Counted from the first letter of the stretch, positions 17,460 to 26,446 are shown. The stretch is 64,000 nt of DNA from Oleiharenicola sp. (GCA_025363455.1 JANYDW010000052.1:1-64000); one strand, 5' to 3'. Made by a program: numbers and translations. The notes: generated by a model from the sequence alone, not told the origin.

Positions 17460-17719
17460 AGCGGATGATGGGAGAGTCATTCCCCGTAACGCCCAATTCT
17501 TCCGGAGTGGAAAATCTGGTGTCAGTTTTGGTGTCCGGTCCGTCTCGAGATTTCGGGCCGCCTTCGTCCCGCGCCTGCGGGACTACGGCGTGGCATTTAT
17601 CGGCTTCCGATAAGTGGCCTGCCAGCCGTAGCCACGTGAGTTTCGCATCGGGTGTGAAACGCCGTCCGTCGCCAAGCCTATGGACGGCAGCCTTCGCTCT
17701 CGCTTCGCTCGGCGAAGGC

Positions 17720-17794
17720 TGGAGGTGCGGGGCGGAATCGAACCGCCGAATAGAGCTTTTGCAGAGCTCGGCCTTACCACTTGGCTACCGCACC
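17720..17794 (-). tRNA. tRNA-Cys (GCA)
   Basis: Reverse complement GGTGCGGTAGCCAAGTGGTAAGGCCGAGCTCTGCAAAAGCTCTATTCGGCGGTTCGATTCCGCCCCGCACCTCCA; cloverleaf, anticodon GCA, encoded CCA. Confidence 0.95.
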
Positions 17795-17884
17795 GGACCA
17801 AAACGAGCGCGCAACTTGGGTCAATTTCCGGGCTTCCGCAAGAACTGAAATCATGCGCAAAACCAGGAGGATTTCCCTGAGCAA

Positions 17885-18067
17885 TTGGCCACAAAAAGCA
17901 CAAAACACGCAAAAAAGAATGCCCCGCTGCCTCCATCTTCACTCCATTCCGCCGTGTTTCCGCCGCTCGATGGCGCGTCCTCGGCGCATGGCGGAATGGC
18001 GGTAAGTAGAACCCGCTTTCGGTTCATTCCGTCTCTGGTTTTGCGTTTTTTGTGATTTTTGTGGCCA
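17885..18067. repeat. Nested composite inverted repeat
   Basis: Outer ttggccacaaaaagcacaaaacacgcaaaaaa / ttttgcgttttttgtgatttttgtggccaa; inner ccattccgcc / ggcggaatgg. Confidence 0.8.
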
Positions 18068-18143
18068 ACCTCCGGTGGTTCGATTCCCGGCGGGTGGCTA
18101 CTTCGCGCTAGACTCCCCCGCTTCCTTTCCGGTTAATCGCCCC

Positions 18144-18932
18144 ATGGCCTGCACCGTTTTCACCATCGCCAACCAGAAGGGCGGCGTCGGCAAGACCACC
18201 ACGGCGGTCAACCTCGCCGCCGCCCTCGCCGAACGCAAGGTCCACACCCTCGTCGTCGACCTTGACCCGCAAGCCAACGCCACCAGCGCGCTGGGCGTCG
18301 AGAAGTTCGAGGGCAAGAGTCTTTACGGCCCCCTCCGCGGCGAAGGCAGCGCGTTCGAGATGCTGACCCCCACCGCCTGGCCGCACCTCGCGCTCATCCC
18401 CTCCGAGGTCGACCTCGCCGCCATCGAGATCGAGCTGGCCCAGCAGCCCAATTACCTCATGCGCCTGCGCTCGGTGCTCGAACCACTCCGCAGCTCCGGC
18501 GGCTATCGCGCCATCATCATTGATTGCCCGCCCGCCCTGGGCATGCTCTCGATGAATTCCCTCGCCGCCGCCGATCACCTGCTCATCGCGCTGCAATGCG
18601 AATACATGGCCCTCGAGGGCCTTGGCCAGATTCTCAAGGTCGTCGAGCGCCTCAAGAGCGCCGGCGTCAACCCCACCCTCGATGTCGGCGGCATCATCAT
18701 GACGATGTACGACAGCCGCACCAACCTCTCGAAGCAGGTCGTGGACGAGGTCCGGCAGCATCTGTCGAACAAGATTTTCGACACTCTCATCCCCCGCACC
18801 GTCCGGCTCAGTGAGGCGCCCAGCTTCGGCAAACCGATCTTCGCCTACGATCCGCAGGGTCCCGGCGCCATCGCCTACAAGGCCCTCGGCAAGGAAGTCG
18901 CCGAGCGCTTCGGTTTGAAGGGTTCAGATTGA
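18144..18932 (+). CDS. ParA/Soj-family ATPase
   Basis: Deviant Walker A KGGVGKTTTAVNLAAALA; DLDPQANATSALG; IIDCPPALGMLSMNSLAAAD. Confidence 0.93.
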   Translation: MACTVFTIANQKGGVGKTTTAVNLAAALAERKVHTLVVDLDPQANATSALGVEKFEGKSLYGPLRGEGSAFEMLTPTAWPHLALIPSEVDLAAIEIELAQQPNYLMRLRSVLEPLRSSGGYRAIIIDCPPALGMLSMNSLAAADHLLIALQCEYMALEGLGQILKVVERLKSAGVNPTLDVGGIIMTMYDSRTNLSKQVVDEVRQHLSNKIFDTLIPRTVRLSEAPSFGKPIFAYDPQGPGAIAYKALGKEVAERFGLKGSD

Positions 18933-19001
18933 TGGAGGGCCCCGCATCCCTGCGGGCCGTGGCGCGTTCTCGAACCGGCTCGCAGGGACGCGAGCCCTCC
19001 A
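18933..19001. repeat. Palindromic repeat tggagggcccc...gagccctcca
   Basis: Starts at the base after the parA-like stop codon. Confidence 0.65.
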
Positions 19002-19055
19002 CCTGACAGCCTGCTTGCGATTTTCCCGTCTGTCCTCTGACTTCTGTCCTCTGCT

Positions 19056-19868
19056 ATGCTCTCCACCCTGAACAAATACCGCGCCGTCTTCTCCGTCGGG
19101 CTGCAGAGCAACCTGGTCTACCGGATGAACTTCGCCATTCGCGGTTTCTTTTCGTTCTTCCACCTGATCGTGGTGTTCATCCTCTGGACCGCCGCGTACA
19201 CGGGCAGCAAGGCCATCGGCGGCTTCAGCTTCGCCCAGACCTTCACCTACTTCGTGGCGCTCATCGTCGTGCAGTTCATGATCGGCGCGTTCAACGAGGA
19301 CTACCAGATCAGCGAGGACATTCGCAATGGCCTGATCAACCAGTTCCTGCTCAAGCCGGTCAACTACTTCGCCTACCGCTTCAGCATCTACCTGTCGGCC
19401 CGGCTTGTCACCGGCCTGCTCATCCTGCTGCCGGTGCTCCTCAGTTATCCTTTGCTCAAGGACTACCTCGTGCTGCCCACGGACCTCTGGCGCCTCACCC
19501 TCGGCCTGCCCGCCCTGGCCATGTCAGCGCTCATCCAGTTTGGCATCGCCTACTGTTTCGGCTTGATGAGCTTCTGGTTCCTCGAGATCCAGGGCCTCGT
19601 GATCCTCTCGATGGCCCTTGAGTCGGTGCTCGGCGGACAGATCTTCCCGCTCGACCTGATGCCCGAGTGGCTCTTCCGCATCTCGCAATACCTGCCGTAT
19701 TACTACCAGATGTATTTCCCCGTCGCGATCTTCACCGGTCGCATCAACGACCCGACCCTGGTGCTCAACGGCCTCCTGATCCAAGCCTGCTGGGTCCTGG
19801 TGATCATGGCCCTCGGCCAGGTCCTCTGGCGCCGCGGACTGAGGCTGCATACTGCAGTCGGCGGCTGA
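19056..19868 (+). CDS. ABC-2 type transporter permease
   Basis: About six TM segments; DYQISEDIRNGLINQFLLKPVNYFAYRF is typical of this ABC-2 subfamily. Confidence 0.82.
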   Translation: MLSTLNKYRAVFSVGLQSNLVYRMNFAIRGFFSFFHLIVVFILWTAAYTGSKAIGGFSFAQTFTYFVALIVVQFMIGAFNEDYQISEDIRNGLINQFLLKPVNYFAYRFSIYLSARLVTGLLILLPVLLSYPLLKDYLVLPTDLWRLTLGLPALAMSALIQFGIAYCFGLMSFWFLEIQGLVILSMALESVLGGQIFPLDLMPEWLFRISQYLPYYYQMYFPVAIFTGRINDPTLVLNGLLIQACWVLVIMALGQVLWRRGLRLHTAVGG

Positions 19869-19968
19869 ATCAAATTAAGAATTAGGAATTATGAAGTAAG
19901 AAAATCCCCGAAACCCGCACCTTCGCTGCCTCCGCCTTCTTCCTTCTTAATTCATCCTTCTTCCTTCG

Positions 19969-20757
19969 ATGAACCACTACTTCCGCCTCTGGCTCACCTC
20001 CGCCCGCTATTCCATCATGCGGGCACTGATGTTCCGCGGGGATTTCTTCATCTGGGCGCTGGTCGAGCTGTTCTGGATGTCGGTCAACCTGCTGATGATC
20101 TCCGTCATCTACGACCACACCAAGCTGGTCGCCGGGTGGAGCAAATACGAGATGATGCTTCTCGTCGGCACCTCCATGCTGATCCAACGCTTCCTGATGG
20201 GATTTTTCTGGAGCAGCATCTTCGAGATGGGCCGCAACATCCGCAGCGGCCACTTCGACTTCTTCCTCGCCCAGCCCGGCAACGTCATGTTCATGGCCAC
20301 GACCCGGAAGATCGATCCCGACAGCCTGATCAACTCCGCCGTCGCCATGGCGGTCGTCATCTACTCAGTGCGCCAGCTTGGCCTGCATCCGAGCACCGCT
20401 GATCTCGCGCTCTATGTGCTGCTGGTGGCCTGCGGCGTCGTCATTCACTACAGCATGCTGGTGCTGTGCATCACGCCGGCCTTCTGGATCACGAGCGCAC
20501 AGGGCATCGAGGGCAGCTATTTCACGCTCAGCGAATTCTCCCGGCTGCCCCGCCAGGCCTTCCACGGCCTGGCCAACATTGCCTTTGTCTGGGTCCTGCC
20601 GGTCGTCGTCGTGAGCAATGCCCCGGCCAGCACTCTCCTTCATGGCTTTGACCTCAAGGTCGTCGGCTGGCTGCTGGTCATCACCGTGGTGTGGTTCAGC
20701 CTCGCCGTGATCCTCTTTCACCGCGGCCTGCGGCGCTATTCGAGCGCATCCAGCTGA
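19969..20757 (+). CDS. ABC-2 type transporter permease
   Basis: About six TMs; EMGRNIRSGHFDFFLAQPGNVMFM; paralogous partner of the preceding gene. Confidence 0.82.
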   Translation: MNHYFRLWLTSARYSIMRALMFRGDFFIWALVELFWMSVNLLMISVIYDHTKLVAGWSKYEMMLLVGTSMLIQRFLMGFFWSSIFEMGRNIRSGHFDFFLAQPGNVMFMATTRKIDPDSLINSAVAMAVVIYSVRQLGLHPSTADLALYVLLVACGVVIHYSMLVLCITPAFWITSAQGIEGSYFTLSEFSRLPRQAFHGLANIAFVWVLPVVVVSNAPASTLLHGFDLKVVGWLLVITVVWFSLAVILFHRGLRRYSSASS

Positions 20758-20769
20758 ACTTCGTTCAGT

Positions 20770-20959
20770 AAATGCCAAAGGCCAAACTCCAAATGCCAAA
20801 CATACGCCTCCGTCATTCTGATCCCGCAGCCGCGGGAGAAGCATCCACGAACAAGTTGCCCGGTCCGACTGCGTGGATCCTTCGTTCCACTCAGGATGAC
20901 TATCAGTTATTTGCTGAAGCTCAGGGTGTGATTTATTTGGCCATTGGCCTTTGGCGTTT
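20770..20959. repeat. Nested composite inverted repeat
   Basis: Outer aaatgccaaaggccaaactccaaa / tttggccattggcctttggcgttt; inner gtcattctgatcc... / ...ggatccttcgttccactcaggatgac (20812-20900). Confidence 0.8.
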
Positions 20960-20970
20960 GTGATCTGGCC

Positions 20971-21678
20971 ATGCCCTCACACCTCAATAAAATTGCCGAA
21001 TTGGAAAAACGCCTGGGCTACGCGTTTCGCCAGCCGGCCCTCCTCGCCGAGGCCCTGACGCACGGCTCCTACCTGCAGGACGATCCCGCCGCTGCACCGC
21101 ACAACCAACGCCTGGAATTTCTCGGCGACTCTGTGCTGCAGTTCATCCTGACCGACGCGCTCTACCGCGACTATCCGGCCGAGCGCGAGGGTGTGCTCAG
21201 CCGCCGCCGGGCTGTGCTGTCGAAAGGCGAGTTCCTGACCAGGATGGCCCGCGACCTCGGCCTCGACGCCAGCCTGCGGCTGAGCAAGAGCGAGGAAGAT
21301 GCCGGCGGCCGCAACCGCGCCTCGATTCTGGAAGACTCCTTCGAAGCGCTGGTCGGAGCCATCTATCTCGACAGCGATCTCGCCACCACGCAGGCGCTGG
21401 TGCTTGGTTGGTATGGCCCGCTGGGCGAGCGGCTCCTGGTCTCGGAGGACGCCGAGAATCCCAAGGGTAGCCTGCAGGAGCTGGTGCAGCCGGAACACGG
21501 CAACGTTGCTCTACGCTACGAGGTCACCACCACCAGCGGACCTAAACATGCCCGCATCTTCGAGGTCGATGTATTCCTCAACGATAAGAAGCTCGGCACC
21601 GGTTCCGGTCCATCGAAGAAAGTGGCCGAGGAAGCCGCCGCGCGAGTGGCGCTGGCGGTGTTGCGCTCGGAAAAGTAG
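20971..21678 (+). CDS. rnc: Ribonuclease III
   Basis: RLEFLGDSVLQFILTDALY; EDSFEALVGAIYLD; C-terminal dsRBD (GSLQELVQPEHG..GTGSGPSKKVAEEAAARVAL). Confidence 0.95.
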   Translation: MPSHLNKIAELEKRLGYAFRQPALLAEALTHGSYLQDDPAAAPHNQRLEFLGDSVLQFILTDALYRDYPAEREGVLSRRRAVLSKGEFLTRMARDLGLDASLRLSKSEEDAGGRNRASILEDSFEALVGAIYLDSDLATTQALVLGWYGPLGERLLVSEDAENPKGSLQELVQPEHGNVALRYEVTTTSGPKHARIFEVDVFLNDKKLGTGSGPSKKVAEEAAARVALAVLRSEK

Positions 21679-21750
21679 GTCGAGCGCGGCCTCCGGACGC
21701 GCCCTTCGCTACGGGAATCCAACAACGCGTCCGGAGGCCGCGTTCCACCT
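21675..21750. repeat. Palindromic repeat family A overlapping the rnc stop codon
   Basis: gtaggtcgagcgcggcctccggacgcg...cgcgtccggaggccgcgttccacct. Confidence 0.75.
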
Positions 21751-21833
21751 GTAGCCAATCGTCAACTTGAATTGCGCTGGCGCTGCCGGGTAATCTGGCA
21801 ATCGTTCCGTCTTTCCGCGTTTCCGCGATAGAT

Positions 21834-24800
21834 TTGTCAGAAGAAACTTCCGTTCCGCGTGTCAGGATCACCGGAGTTTGTCCGGCAGCGCACCCCCATG
21901 CCCTGACGGAACTGGTTCGGACACACCCCGCCCCGGTCTGGCTCGTGCTCCACGAGGACGCCACCCAGGCCGATTCAATCGCCGAGGACCTCGCCCTGTT
22001 TCACTCCGCCAGTGGCAACCCGGTCGCACTGGAAATTCTTTCCTTCCCCGAGGCTCGGGTCGAAAACCGCGAGCTTCGCGAGACCTTCAACCATGCCAGC
22101 GACCGCCTGGCCGTGCTCTCGCGCCTTCGCGCCGTTCCCCCTGGCTCTCAGCTCTCAACTCTTGCCCCGCAGAATCGCGATCCCGCGGCCGCGGGACGCG
22201 CGAGTTCTGCGGAAGCATCCCGGGCGGCAAGCATGCCGCAACGGGACAGCTCTCAGCTAGTGATCCTGGCTACGCCAGGATCACTTCTTCAGCCCGTGCC
22301 GGCACCGGCTGACTTCGCCTCGCGCGAGACCGGGCTGCGACGAGGCGAGACGCGCCCGTTCAAGGCCCTCCTCGAATTGCTGCACACTTACGACTATGAC
22401 AGCGAGGCCGTGTGCGAGTCGCCCGGCCAATACGCCGTGCGCGGCGGCATTGTAGACGTCTATCCCATCACGGCCCACCAACCCTACCGGCTGGATTTCT
22501 TCGGCGACACGCTCGAGGACATCCGGACGCTTGACCCTGTCACCCAGCGCTCAGGTGAATCCGTGGCGGAAGTCATGCTCACGGCCGCGCCGCGCGATCA
22601 CACCCACGTGCCCACCGGCAGCCTGCTGGACTACCTGAATCCGGCCACGCATGCCGTTTTGCTGGAGCCCAAGGCACTGGAGGAAGTGTTTGATTTGCAG
22701 GAAGCAGGAAGTCCGCCGCAACCGCCGGGCCGGCCGCAACCCATTCCCGGCGGGCCCAGCGGTCCCGCCCTACCCCAATTCCTGTCCGAGCTGGCCAAAT
22801 CCTGCGCCGGCCTGTTCGGGCTCGGCGATCTCGACCTTGCCAGTGACCTCTTCGACCACGCGACGAGCGAAGAAACCTGGGACACCGAATCGCTGGCGCA
22901 TCACCGCTCTTATCCCCAGGAGAGGCTCATCGCGCACGAACGCCTCCAGGCCGAGGATGAGGCCCGGCGCCAGTTCCTCGAGAAAGTCGCCACGTGGCAG
23001 CGAGAGGGCTACGCCGTCGATTTCGTAATTTCAAAGGAAGGTGAGGAGCAGCGGGTCCGCGAGCTGCTGGCCGAGGACAAGGCCCTGAAGAAGCTCACGC
23101 CCCGCTTTCTGCGCGGCACGCTGAGCGAGGGATTCAGAGTGACATATCGCACAGGTAGGGCGCGGACTCCGCTCCGCGCCGATGAGGACACGGCGGCGAA
23201 GGGACTCGCCGCCCTACCTTCCCTACCCAAGGGCTTGGTCGTCGTCTCCGAAACCGAAATCTTCGGCCGACGGCGTATCCGGCGGTCCGCCCCGAAGCGC
23301 GCCATCGCCGTCCAATCCGCGGTGGATCAGCTGCTCGACTTCTCCGAGCTGGTCGAGGGCGACTTCGTCGTCCACCTCCAGCACGGCATCGCCCAATACC
23401 GCGGGCTGACCAAGCTCGAGACGCAGGACGGCGTGCGCGAGGTCATCTCGCTGGAGTTCGACGACAAGGTCACGCTCCACGTGCCGCTCCAGGAGTCGCA
23501 TCTGATCAGCCGTTACGTCGGCCTCTCCAAGGCCAAGCCCCAGCTCGGCCGCGTCGGGTCGGGCCGCTGGGAAAAGGCCCGGCAGGCCGCCGAGCGTTCG
23601 ACGCTCGATTTCGCCGCCGAGTTGTTGGCGATCCAGGCCAAGCGCGAGGCCCAACCCGGTCACGCCTTCGCCGAGGACACGGTGTGGCAGCGGGAGTTTG
23701 AGGCGGCCTTTCCCTTCACGGAGACGCCCGACCAGTTGAAGGCCATCGTCGATGCCAAAGCCGACATGGAACGCACGCGGCCGATGGACCGGTTGTTGTG
23801 CGGTGATGTTGGCTTTGGCAAGACCGAGGTGGCGATCCGCGCCGCGTTCAAGGCCGTCATGGGCGGCCGACAGGTCGCGGTGATGGTGCCGACCACCGTG
23901 TTGGCGCAGCAGCACCTGAACACCTTCCGCGAGCGCATGGCCGGCTACCCGGTCGCCATCGAGATGCTCAGCCGCTTCCGCACCCGCAAGGAGCAGGCTG
24001 GCATCCTGACAGCCCTGGCCGAGGGCAAGATCGACATCATCATCGGCACGCACCGGCTCATACAGGACGACGTGAAGTTCCGCGAAATCGGCCTCGTGGT
24101 CGTCGACGAGGAGCAGCGCTTCGGCGTCAAGCACAAGGAGGTCTTCAAGCGCTGGCGGGCTCACGTGGACATGCTCTCGATGAGCGCCACGCCCATCCCG
24201 CGCACCCTCTACCTCGCCCTCACCGGCGCGCGCGACCTCAGCACGATCGAGACCGCCCCGGTCAACCGTCTCCCGATCCAGACCATCGTCAAAAGCTACG
24301 ACGAGAAGCTGGTCGTCGAGGCGATCCAGCACGAGATCCGGCGCGGCGGCCAGGTGTTCTACCTGCACAACCGGGTCATGACGATCGACCATGTCGCCGG
24401 CCGCCTGCGCCAGTTGCTGCCGGACCTGACCATCGGCGTCGGCCACGGCAAGATGGGCGCGGACGGGCTGGAGCGAATGATGACGGATTTTGTGGCGGGC
24501 AAATACCAGGTGCTCGTCTGCACCACCATCATTGAGAGCGGCCTGGACATTCCGAACTGCAACACGCTCATTATCGAGGGAGCGGACCGTTTCGGCTTGT
24601 CCCAGCTCTACCAGCTGCGGGGACGCGTCGGCCGGTTCAAACATCAGGCCTATGCTTACCTGCTGTTGCACCGGCACGCGCGGGTGCTCGACCTCGCCCG
24701 GCAACGTTTGACTGCCATCCGCCAGCACAACCAGCTCGGCGCAGGTTTCCGCATCGCCATGCGCGACCTCGAGCTGCGCGGCGCCGGCAACCTCCTTGGC

Positions 24801-25397
24801 GCGGAACAGAGTGGTCACATCGTCGGCGTAGGCTTCGAGTTGTATTGCCAGCTGCTCCGGCAAAGCGTGGCGCGGCTCAAGGGCGACAAAGCGGCGGCCC
24901 GGGTGCGCGCGAGCGTGAAGCTCGACTTCGTCTTCGTCGGCGAGGGCGTCGATTCCTCGCGCACCGAGGCCACCGACAGCTTCAGCGCCCTGCGGCAAGC
25001 GGAGCGCAGCGAAGGGGTGATTGACCGTGTTCAGGCGCGGCTGACGCCGGACTATATCGGCGAGACGCGTTTGCGCATCGATGTCTACCGGCGGCTGGCG
25101 CTGGCCGAAAGCCCCAAGCAGGTCCGCGACCTTGAGCAGGAGCTGCGGGACCGTTTCGGCAAGTTCGGCGAACCCGTCCGCGCCCTGCTGCTCGTGACCG
25201 AAATCCGCGTTCGGGCGGAACAAAAGGGCCTCCTATCCGTCGAAACCGAGGGCAACCGCCTGAAGTGCCTCCGAAATTCAGGCCGGCACGATGATTACAT
25301 CCAGTTAAGCAGTCGGTTTCCCCGCTTGACCGCTCCCACCCCCCTTGCAAGGTTGAAAGAAATAATCACATTCCTGCACAATCTCCCCGCTTCATGA
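21834..25397 (+). CDS. mfd: Transcription-repair coupling factor Mfd
   Basis: CarD-like RID (LVEGDFVVHLQHGIAQYRGL), helicase motifs GDVGFGKTEVAIRAAFKAV, VVDEEQRFGVKHKE, SATPIPRTLYLALTGARDLS, GRVGR. TTG start at 21834. Confidence 0.96.
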   Translation: MSEETSVPRVRITGVCPAAHPHALTELVRTHPAPVWLVLHEDATQADSIAEDLALFHSASGNPVALEILSFPEARVENRELRETFNHASDRLAVLSRLRAVPPGSQLSTLAPQNRDPAAAGRASSAEASRAASMPQRDSSQLVILATPGSLLQPVPAPADFASRETGLRRGETRPFKALLELLHTYDYDSEAVCESPGQYAVRGGIVDVYPITAHQPYRLDFFGDTLEDIRTLDPVTQRSGESVAEVMLTAAPRDHTHVPTGSLLDYLNPATHAVLLEPKALEEVFDLQEAGSPPQPPGRPQPIPGGPSGPALPQFLSELAKSCAGLFGLGDLDLASDLFDHATSEETWDTESLAHHRSYPQERLIAHERLQAEDEARRQFLEKVATWQREGYAVDFVISKEGEEQRVRELLAEDKALKKLTPRFLRGTLSEGFRVTYRTGRARTPLRADEDTAAKGLAALPSLPKGLVVVSETEIFGRRRIRRSAPKRAIAVQSAVDQLLDFSELVEGDFVVHLQHGIAQYRGLTKLETQDGVREVISLEFDDKVTLHVPLQESHLISRYVGLSKAKPQLGRVGSGRWEKARQAAERSTLDFAAELLAIQAKREAQPGHAFAEDTVWQREFEAAFPFTETPDQLKAIVDAKADMERTRPMDRLLCGDVGFGKTEVAIRAAFKAVMGGRQVAVMVPTTVLAQQHLNTFRERMAGYPVAIEMLSRFRTRKEQAGILTALAEGKIDIIIGTHRLIQDDVKFREIGLVVVDEEQRFGVKHKEVFKRWRAHVDMLSMSATPIPRTLYLALTGARDLSTIETAPVNRLPIQTIVKSYDEKLVVEAIQHEIRRGGQVFYLHNRVMTIDHVAGRLRQLLPDLTIGVGHGKMGADGLERMMTDFVAGKYQVLVCTTIIESGLDIPNCNTLIIEGADRFGLSQLYQLRGRVGRFKHQAYAYLLLHRHARVLDLARQRLTAIRQHNQLGAGFRIAMRDLELRGAGNLLGAEQSGHIVGVGFELYCQLLRQSVARLKGDKAAARVRASVKLDFVFVGEGVDSSRTEATDSFSALRQAERSEGVIDRVQARLTPDYIGETRLRIDVYRRLALAESPKQVRDLEQELRDRFGKFGEPVRALLLVTEIRVRAEQKGLLSVETEGNRLKCLRNSGRHDDYIQLSSRFPRLTAPTPLARLKEIITFLHNLPAS
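22143..22260. repeat. Composite palindromic insertion in mfd
   Basis: ggctctcagctctcaactcttg [cgcagaatcgcgatcccgcggccgcgggacgcgcgagttctgcg]... gacagctctcagctag. Confidence 0.65.
23152..23220. repeat. 'gtagggcg...cgccctac' palindromic repeat inside mfd
   Basis: ggtagggcgcggactccgctccgcgccg...ggcggcgaagggactcgccgccctacc; resembles 27167-27222. Confidence 0.75.
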
Positions 25398-26401
25398 GTC
25401 TCCGCTGTTTTCGTCCCGCCATCCTCACCTCCGCCTTACTTTTCGGAGCCGGCCTGGCCGCCAATGCTCAATTGGCATCAACGCCGCAGGACAATCTTAA
25501 CTTGCGTTATGCCAATGGCATCGTGGCGATTGCCGAAGAGAAAATCATCACGGTGGACGACGTACGCCGCGAAATCGGCCCGCTCGTGCCGGAGATCCAA
25601 AAACAGAGTCGCAGCGAGCAGGAGTTCAATGAAAAGCTCGAGTCGCTGCAGGAAGACGTCATTCAAAATCTCATCGACCGCGTCCTGATCGTGAAGGAAT
25701 TCTATAAGGACGAGAAGCGCAAGGTACCCGCCAGCTACATCGACAATCAGCTGGCCGAGACGATCATCACCCAGTTCGATGGCGACCGCAGCAAGTACCT
25801 CGCTTACCTCCGCTCGCGCGGCATCTCGCAGAAGGACTACCGCCGGGAGATCGAGGAGGACATGATTTACAGCTACATGCGCCAGCAGCAGACCAAGACG
25901 GGCAGCACGGTCAGCCCGGTACGCATCGAGGCTTTCTATAACGAGAACAAGGAGCGTTTCAACCAGGAGGATAGCGTGAAGTTGCGCCTGATCCAAATCG
26001 CCCGTGCGCCGGATGATACGGACGAAGGCTTGAAGGCCAGGGCCGATGCAATCCTGGCCGAGCTCACAGCCGGTGCCGACTTCGGCGACCTCGCCCGCAA
26101 ATACAGCCAGGATTCCCGCAAGGGCAAGGGCGGCGACTGGGGCTGGCAGCGCCGCTCCGACCTGCGCAAGGAATTCAGCGATGTCATCTTCACCCTCAAC
26201 AAGGGTGAGCGCAGCCAGCCGCTGATCACTCCGGAGGGCGCATTTTTATTTTTCGCCGAGGACCGCAAGTTTGCCGGCACCCTGCCCATTGACGAGGTCC
26301 GCCCGGAAATCGAGAAGGCCCTCATCCAGCAAGGTTCCCGCAAGGCCACCGAGCGGTGGCTCGAGAAGCTGCGGCGCAACGCCTACGTCAAGCACTTCTA
26401 A
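25394..26401 (+). CDS. Periplasmic peptidylprolyl isomerase, SurA/PpiC parvulin type
   Basis: Signal peptide; SurA-like N-terminus; parvulin core VKLRLIQIARAPDDTD...GADFGDLARKYSQDSRKGKGGDWGW. Confidence 0.88.
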   Translation: MSLRCFRPAILTSALLFGAGLAANAQLASTPQDNLNLRYANGIVAIAEEKIITVDDVRREIGPLVPEIQKQSRSEQEFNEKLESLQEDVIQNLIDRVLIVKEFYKDEKRKVPASYIDNQLAETIITQFDGDRSKYLAYLRSRGISQKDYRREIEEDMIYSYMRQQQTKTGSTVSPVRIEAFYNENKERFNQEDSVKLRLIQIARAPDDTDEGLKARADAILAELTAGADFGDLARKYSQDSRKGKGGDWGWQRRSDLRKEFSDVIFTLNKGERSQPLITPEGAFLFFAEDRKFAGTLPIDEVRPEIEKALIQQGSRKATERWLEKLRRNAYVKHF

Positions 26402-26446
26402 GACACAAACAGCTCGCGGGCCGGCGAGCGAAAAGCACCCCGGCCC

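Noticed and set aside
17686-17718. Hairpin agccttcgctctcgcttcgctcggcgaaggct next to tRNA-Cys as a terminator
   Set aside because: No T-tract; more likely a small dispersed palindrome, similar in style to cgccttcgtcc...ggactacggcg at about 17559 and 55529.
23223-25223. 666-aa minus-strand ORF opposite mfd
   Set aside because: Antisense shadow of a strongly conserved gene; no recognisable motifs.
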